From an uncultured Clostridia bacterium (GTDB lineage Bacteria; Bacillota; Clostridia; Oscillospirales; Acutalibacteraceae), in contig CANPWP010000031.1 in the NCBI GenBank assembly GCA_947584595.1, forward strand, positions 1 through 44,102: a DNA stretch of 44,102 bases. Reading direction: 5' to 3'. Numbering within the stretch: position 1 is the first letter of the stretch; each line of letters starts with the position of its first letter. The notes under the pieces were generated by a model. The model ran no database searches and had not been told where the DNA came from. It saw nothing but the letters and a program-made list of their open reading frames with translations. This document shows, piece after piece, positions 40,914-44,102 of this stretch. The position numbers and the translations under genes are program-made.

Positions 40914-41252
40914 ATGACCAGAGAAGAATTATTAGATAACATTAGCAAAAATATTATGAAACACAGACTTAAAGCTGATTTAAGTCTGGAAAGTCTTTCT
41001 CTTTGTGCTGACCTTTCCCTATCATATGTAGGTAAGCTTGAACGATGTGAAAGATTTCCTACCATTGATACTCTTTATAAAATATGTGATGTTTTAAACA
41101 TTTCCATTTTTGACTTGCTTGTTTTTGATAATTCAGAATCTTGTCCCGATCCGGATATTACATACAGAATTAACTCTGCTCTTAATAAAGTTCCAAAAAA
41201 TAAAAAAATCAGTTTTGTTAAAATCATTGAAAGTATTTCTGACGTTTTCTAA
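40914..41252 (+). CDS. Second XRE-family helix-turn-helix regulator
   Basis: This 112-residue protein carries an HTH domain at about 8-68: NIMKHRLKADLSLESLSLCA, DLSLSYVGKLERCERFPTID and TLYKICDVLNISIFDLLVF. A C-terminal segment of about 40 residues follows with no known domain. AAGGAG lies 11 nt before the ATG. It overlaps no other gene and is cut off from the next gene by a repeat block. Its sequence is unlike the XRE at 40621, so this is not a recent duplication. Confidence 0.85.
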   Translation: MTREELLDNISKNIMKHRLKADLSLESLSLCADLSLSYVGKLERCERFPTIDTLYKICDVLNISIFDLLVFDNSESCPDPDITYRINSALNKVPKNKKISFVKIIESISDVF

Positions 41253-41265
41253 CAGAAAACCTCAA

Positions 41266-41545
41266 TTGCCTCCCTCTGACGAGAAATTTCCCTTGCAGGC
41301 AATGTTGTCAACTTATGAAAAGGTTAGATTAAAGCAAAACGTTTGAGAGAAAAAGCCTTCCCTAGCAGGGAAGGTGGCACGACAGAGTCGTGACGGAAGG
41401 GTAGAAATGTCCAGCTATGCACCCCTCAGTCAGCTTCGCTGACAGCTCCCCTTAAGGGGAGCCTTTATTTAAACTAAAGCATTTATGTAAAATATTGCCT
41501 CCCTCTGACGAGAAATTCCCTTTGCAGGGTCTACTCTTAAGACCG
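41266..41545. repeat. Intergenic repeat block 3 (R1 fragment, R2 copy 2, R1 fragment)
   Basis: A short R1 start (GCCTCCCTCTGACGAGAAAT) is followed by CCCTTGCAGGCAAT, then a full R2 unit at 41350-41470: AAAGCCTTCCCTAGCAGGGA, AGGTGGCACGACAGAGTCGT, GACGGAAGGGT, then CCCCTCAGTCAGCTTCGCTG and CTCCCCTTAAGGGGAGCC. Another R1 start follows at 41498 after CATTTATGTAAAATATTG. It is non-coding. Confidence 0.75.
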
Positions 41546-41555
41546 CCTAACAAAA

Positions 41556-41592
41556 CATCCCTCAGTCAAGTTGCTTTGACTGAGGGATGTAA
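41556..41592 (-). terminator. Terminator of nfnB, derived from an R3 repeat arm
   Basis: CATCCCTCAGTCAA pairs perfectly with TTGACTGAGGGATG across a short loop. The minus strand continues TTTTGTT. The stem CCCTCAGTCAA is the same as the R3 repeat stem at 39970 and 40218, suggesting a repeat was reused as the operon's terminator. Confidence 0.65.
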
Positions 41593-41604
41593 TATTATAA
41601 AAGC

Positions 41605-42990
41605 TTATTTGTTTTGAATGTACTCATCTATTGCGGAAGCTGCCGTTTTACCTGCACCCATTGCAAGAATAACCGTAGCCGCTCCTGTTACTGCGTCGCC
41701 GCCTGCATAAACACCGATTCTTGAGGTTGCACCCTTATCGTCGGCAATAATTCCGCCCCATTTCTGTGTTTCAAGACCTTTTGTTGTTGACTTGATAAGC
41801 GGGTTTGGAGAAGTTCCGATAGCCATAATTACACAATCGACATCAAGAATAAATTCCGAGCCTTCTTTAACAACTGGACGGCGTCTGCCGCTTTCGTCAG
41901 GCTCGCCAAGTTCCATTTCAACACATTTCATACCGCCGACAAATTTTTCGTCATTCGGTAAAATCTCAACAGGATTGTTAAGAAGTTTAAAAATAATTCC
42001 TTCTTCTTTTGCGTGTTCAACTTCTTCTTTTCTTGCAGGAAGTTCTTCTTCACTTCTTCTGTAAACAATGTAAACATCTTCTGCACCAAGTCTTTTTGCA
42101 CTTCTTGCGGCGTCCATTGCAACATTTCCGCCGCCTACAACAGCAACTTTTTTAGCGTGCATAATCGGTGTTGCAGAGTCATCTTTATAAGATTTCATAA
42201 GGTTTACTCTTGTTAAAAACTCGTTTGCAGAGTAAACGCCCTTTAAGTTTTCTCCGGGAATACCCATAAATCTGGGAAGTCCTGCTCCTGAACCTACAAA
42301 TACTGCCTCAAAACCGTCCTCCATAAGTTCGTCAATAGAAAGGACCTTGCCGATTACCATATTTGTTTCTACCTTAACGCCTAACTCCTTAAGGGTATCA
42401 ATTTCTTTCTGAACGATTGATTTCGGAAGTCTGAACTCAGGAATACCATAAACCAGAACTCCGCCTGCCAAATGTAGAGCTTCAAAAACAGTTACGTCAT
42501 ATCCCATTTTTGCAAGATCGCCTGCACAGGTAAGCCCGGAAGGACCTGAACCTACAATTGCAACCTTATGACCGTTAGGCTCGGGTTTTTTAATTTCAGC
42601 ATCAGCCTGAGCATTGTGCCAATCTGCAACAAAACGCTCCAAACGTCCTATACCTACAGGCTCGCCCTTGATACCACGTACGCATTTTGCTTCGCACTGG
42701 CTCTCCTGAGGGCAAACACGACCGCATACGGCAGGAAGTGAACTTGACTGAGAAATAATCTCATACGCTTTTGCAAAATTACCGTTTGCAACTTCTTTAA
42801 TAAAATCAGGGATATGTATAGATACAGGACATCCGTTTACGCAGGGTGAATGTTTGCAGTTTAAACATCTTTGAGCTTCGTCAATTGCCATTTCTTCGGT
42901 GTAACCTAAAGCAACTTCAAGAAAATTTTTGTTTCTTACATTAGGCTCCTGGCTCGGCATTGGATTCTTTTTAAGTGACATATTAGGCAT
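41605..42990 (-). CDS. nfnB: NfnB: large subunit of NADH-dependent reduced ferredoxin:NADP+ oxidoreductase (GltA-like)
   Basis: This 461-residue flavoprotein resembles the glutamate synthase small subunit. The N-terminal region has [4Fe-4S] ligands in CLNCKHSPCVNGCPVSIHIP and CGRVCPQESQCEAKC. The first nucleotide-binding motif is VAIVGSGPSGLTCAGDLA, the second VAVVGGGNVAMDAARSAK, and GVYAGGDAVTGAATVILAMG ends the FAD domain. With the 280-residue partner just upstream (2-nt gap) it matches NfnAB, which couples NADH and reduced ferredoxin to NADP+ reduction by bifurcation. A glutamate synthase role is less likely because no large subunit is present. Confidence 0.88.
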   Translation of the reverse strand: MPNMSLKKNPMPSQEPNVRNKNFLEVALGYTEEMAIDEAQRCLNCKHSPCVNGCPVSIHIPDFIKEVANGNFAKAYEIISQSSSLPAVCGRVCPQESQCEAKCVRGIKGEPVGIGRLERFVADWHNAQADAEIKKPEPNGHKVAIVGSGPSGLTCAGDLAKMGYDVTVFEALHLAGGVLVYGIPEFRLPKSIVQKEIDTLKELGVKVETNMVIGKVLSIDELMEDGFEAVFVGSGAGLPRFMGIPGENLKGVYSANEFLTRVNLMKSYKDDSATPIMHAKKVAVVGGGNVAMDAARSAKRLGAEDVYIVYRRSEEELPARKEEVEHAKEEGIIFKLLNNPVEILPNDEKFVGGMKCVEMELGEPDESGRRRPVVKEGSEFILDVDCVIMAIGTSPNPLIKSTTKGLETQKWGGIIADDKGATSRIGVYAGGDAVTGAATVILAMGAGKTAASAIDEYIQNK

Positions 42991-42992
42991 AA

Positions 42993-43835
42993 TTACTCTG
43001 CCTCCTTTTTAAATAAGTTGCAGGTTTCTTCATAAGCCTTTCTTTCAAAAGGCTTATACATTGATCCTCTTTCCATAGCTTCGTCAAAATCAACCTCAAA
43101 GCCGTTAAAGTCAGGACCGTCAACACAGGCGAATTTTGTCTTTCCGCCTACTGTAAGCCTACAGCCGCCGCACATTCCCGTACCGTCAATCATAATCGGG
43201 TTCATAGAAACAATTGTGGGAATGTTGTATTGTTTTGTAAGTAAAGTAACGAATTTCATCATAATTAACGGTCCGATAGCAATAACCTCATCATACTGCT
43301 CTCCGCTTTCAATAAGTTCTTTTAAAGCGTCTGTTACAAGACCCTTTGTGCCGTAAGAACCGTCGTCTGTCATCATACAGACTTTGTCTGAAACATTGTT
43401 AAATTCTTCTTCAAGGATAACAAGGTCTTTACTTCTGAAACCTACAACAGAGTGTACCTCTGTTCCCTGCTGATGAAGCTTTTTAGCAATTGGATATGCA
43501 ATAGCACATCCGACTCCGCCGCCTATAACAGCAACTTTTTTAAGACCCTCTGTATGCGAAGGAACGCCTAAAGGTCCTACAAAGTCATGTATGTATTCAC
43601 CTTCATTTTTATGATTAAGAAGTTCTGTTGTCGCTCCTACTATCTGGAAAATAATTGTCACTGTGCCCTTATCTCTGTCAAAATCGGCAACAGTAAGAGG
43701 AATACGTTCGCCGTCTTTATCAACTCTCAGAATTATAAATTGCCCCGGCTCTGCTTTTTTAGCAATCAGCGGCGCATCAATTTCCATAAGAGTAACTGTT
43801 GGATTCAGCACCTTTTTCTTTAAAATTTTAAACAT
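42993..43835 (-). CDS. nfnA: NfnA: ferredoxin-NADP reductase-like small subunit
   Basis: This 280-residue protein has a FAD-binding barrel (about 1-95; GQFIILRVDKDGERIPLTV), an NAD-binding domain beginning VAVIGGGVGCAIAYPIAKKL, and a C-terminal [2Fe-2S] site with GTGMCGGCRLTVGG and the later FACVDGPDF. Length fits NfnA/sulfide dehydrogenase SudB-type proteins. AAAGGATAAGGA precedes the ATG. It is the first gene of the nfnAB operon; the two proteins form the complex that makes NADPH in clostridia. Confidence 0.9.
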   Translation of the reverse strand: MFKILKKKVLNPTVTLMEIDAPLIAKKAEPGQFIILRVDKDGERIPLTVADFDRDKGTVTIIFQIVGATTELLNHKNEGEYIHDFVGPLGVPSHTEGLKKVAVIGGGVGCAIAYPIAKKLHQQGTEVHSVVGFRSKDLVILEEEFNNVSDKVCMMTDDGSYGTKGLVTDALKELIESGEQYDEVIAIGPLIMMKFVTLLTKQYNIPTIVSMNPIMIDGTGMCGGCRLTVGGKTKFACVDGPDFNGFEVDFDEAMERGSMYKPFERKAYEETCNLFKKEAE

Positions 43836-44025
43836 TTGTCCTTATCCTTTCTGAAACTAATGTTTTATACTAATTCACATTATTAATTTTATTCTAACAT
43901 ATAAAATGTTGCATTTCAATAGAAATTCTTATCAAAAACAACTATCAAATGTTATAAACTCTTTTATACATTTAATTCCTCAAAAACTTTTTAAATTAAA
44001 AATTGTAATATATTTTGACAAATTG

Positions 44026-44102
44026 TGTAGGTTTGTCAATGATGTGTTACAAAATTAGAAAACTTCGCTGGTAGAAAGAAAGGCGTTAATATAATCAGCA
44101 GG
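44026..44102 (-). mobile_element. Right end of a second copy of the border IS, inverted, cut by the window edge
   Basis: The end starts TGTAGGTTTGTCAATGATGT then GTTAC and runs into the transposase C-terminus. It differs from the copy at 1-174 by two substitutions in the shared stretch. The intergenic stretch before it, 43836-44025, is AT-rich and holds no gene I can see. Confidence 0.8.
44055..44102 (-). CDS. Transposase C-terminal fragment (second border copy)
   Basis: The minus strand encodes PADYINAFLSTSEVF and a stop at 44055-44057. This is the same C-terminus as in the fragment at 2-145 with one residue changed. Only 15 residues fall inside the window; the rest is outside. Confidence 0.7.
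   Translation of the reverse strand, partial: PADYINAFLSTSEVF

Noticed and set aside
41605..42990. Glutamate synthase small subunit gltD
   Set aside because: The partner is an NfnA-like protein and no large glutamate synthase subunit is present.
1..44102. 44-kb composite transposon
   Set aside because: The segment between the IS copies is largely housekeeping genes in normal order, and two contig edges inside repeats explain the picture better.

Overview
The window looks like the chromosome of a low-GC, anaerobic gut Clostridium-type Firmicute, most likely in the Ruminococcus/Oscillospiraceae group. The evidence is AT-rich DNA with AGGAGG-type ribosome sites and frequent TTG/GTG starts, a T-box leader, a split two-subunit transketolase, NfnAB electron bifurcation genes, a BspA-type leucine-rich repeat protein ending in a type I dockerin, and a CsbB/GtcA/YfhO-like wall glycosylation set. 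This placement is inference from gene content. I saw no rRNA, tRNA or CRISPR array.

Layout. 1-174 and 44026-44102 are the right ends of two nearly identical copies of one insertion sequence, pointing inward. 260-6700 holds a PAP2 phosphatase, two small or uncharacterised membrane proteins, an RlmB/TrmH methyltransferase, a large degenerate P-type-ATPase-like protein and ribulose-phosphate epimerase. 6700-11420 holds an MntR-like regulator, a small XRE regulator, a membrane HtrA protease with a Gln/Asn-rich cytoplasmic tail, and fructose-bisphosphate aldolase. 11424-13370 is a scar region with an internally deleted ISL3-type element, the left end of the border IS, and a small Tyr-rich protein. 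13295-15140 is a membrane protein/PadR operon with a palindromic operator. 15230-17140 holds YbjQ, a HAD hydrolase and endonuclease III. 17400-22510 holds another solo IS end, a valine T-box with valS, and the dockerin protein. 22520-25028 (minus) is birA, an ECF transporter S component and coaX. 25200-30402 holds transketolase halves, asparaginase-thioredoxin-thioredoxin reductase, a repeat block and MTA/SAH nucleosidase. 30380-32240 (minus) is a PH-domain pair. 32294-34196 is ilvB behind a structured leader. 34279-38627 is GtrA, GT2 and YfhO. 38716-39484 is a small Cys-rich protein and a LOG-type protein. 39681-41592 is a dense repeat array surrounding an Arc/XRE/XRE regulator cluster. 41605-43835 (minus) is nfnB/nfnA.

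Working together. Central carbon (fba, rpe, transketolase), redox (nfnAB, trx/trxB), amino-acid supply (ilvB, asparaginase, valS T-box), cofactor supply (birA, ECF S, coaX) and envelope functions (PAP2, HtrA, PH pair, CsbB-like module) make this mostly core genome.

The least ordinary content lies between and inside these genes. There are at least four families of dispersed intergenic repeats. One, with copies near 7.5, 8.1, 13.2 and 32.4 kb, has conserved potential pairings and forms the ilvB leader, so it may be an RNA element. A five-copy hairpin family (GCTGTCTCAAAA arms) sits at gene ends, an ACTAAAC-ended palindrome has two copies, and GC-rich multi-hairpin repeats occur in three clusters. 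The 936-residue protein at 3185-5995 keeps P1B-ATPase topology but has lost the canonical catalytic motifs. No single complete, obviously new defence or metabolic system was found.
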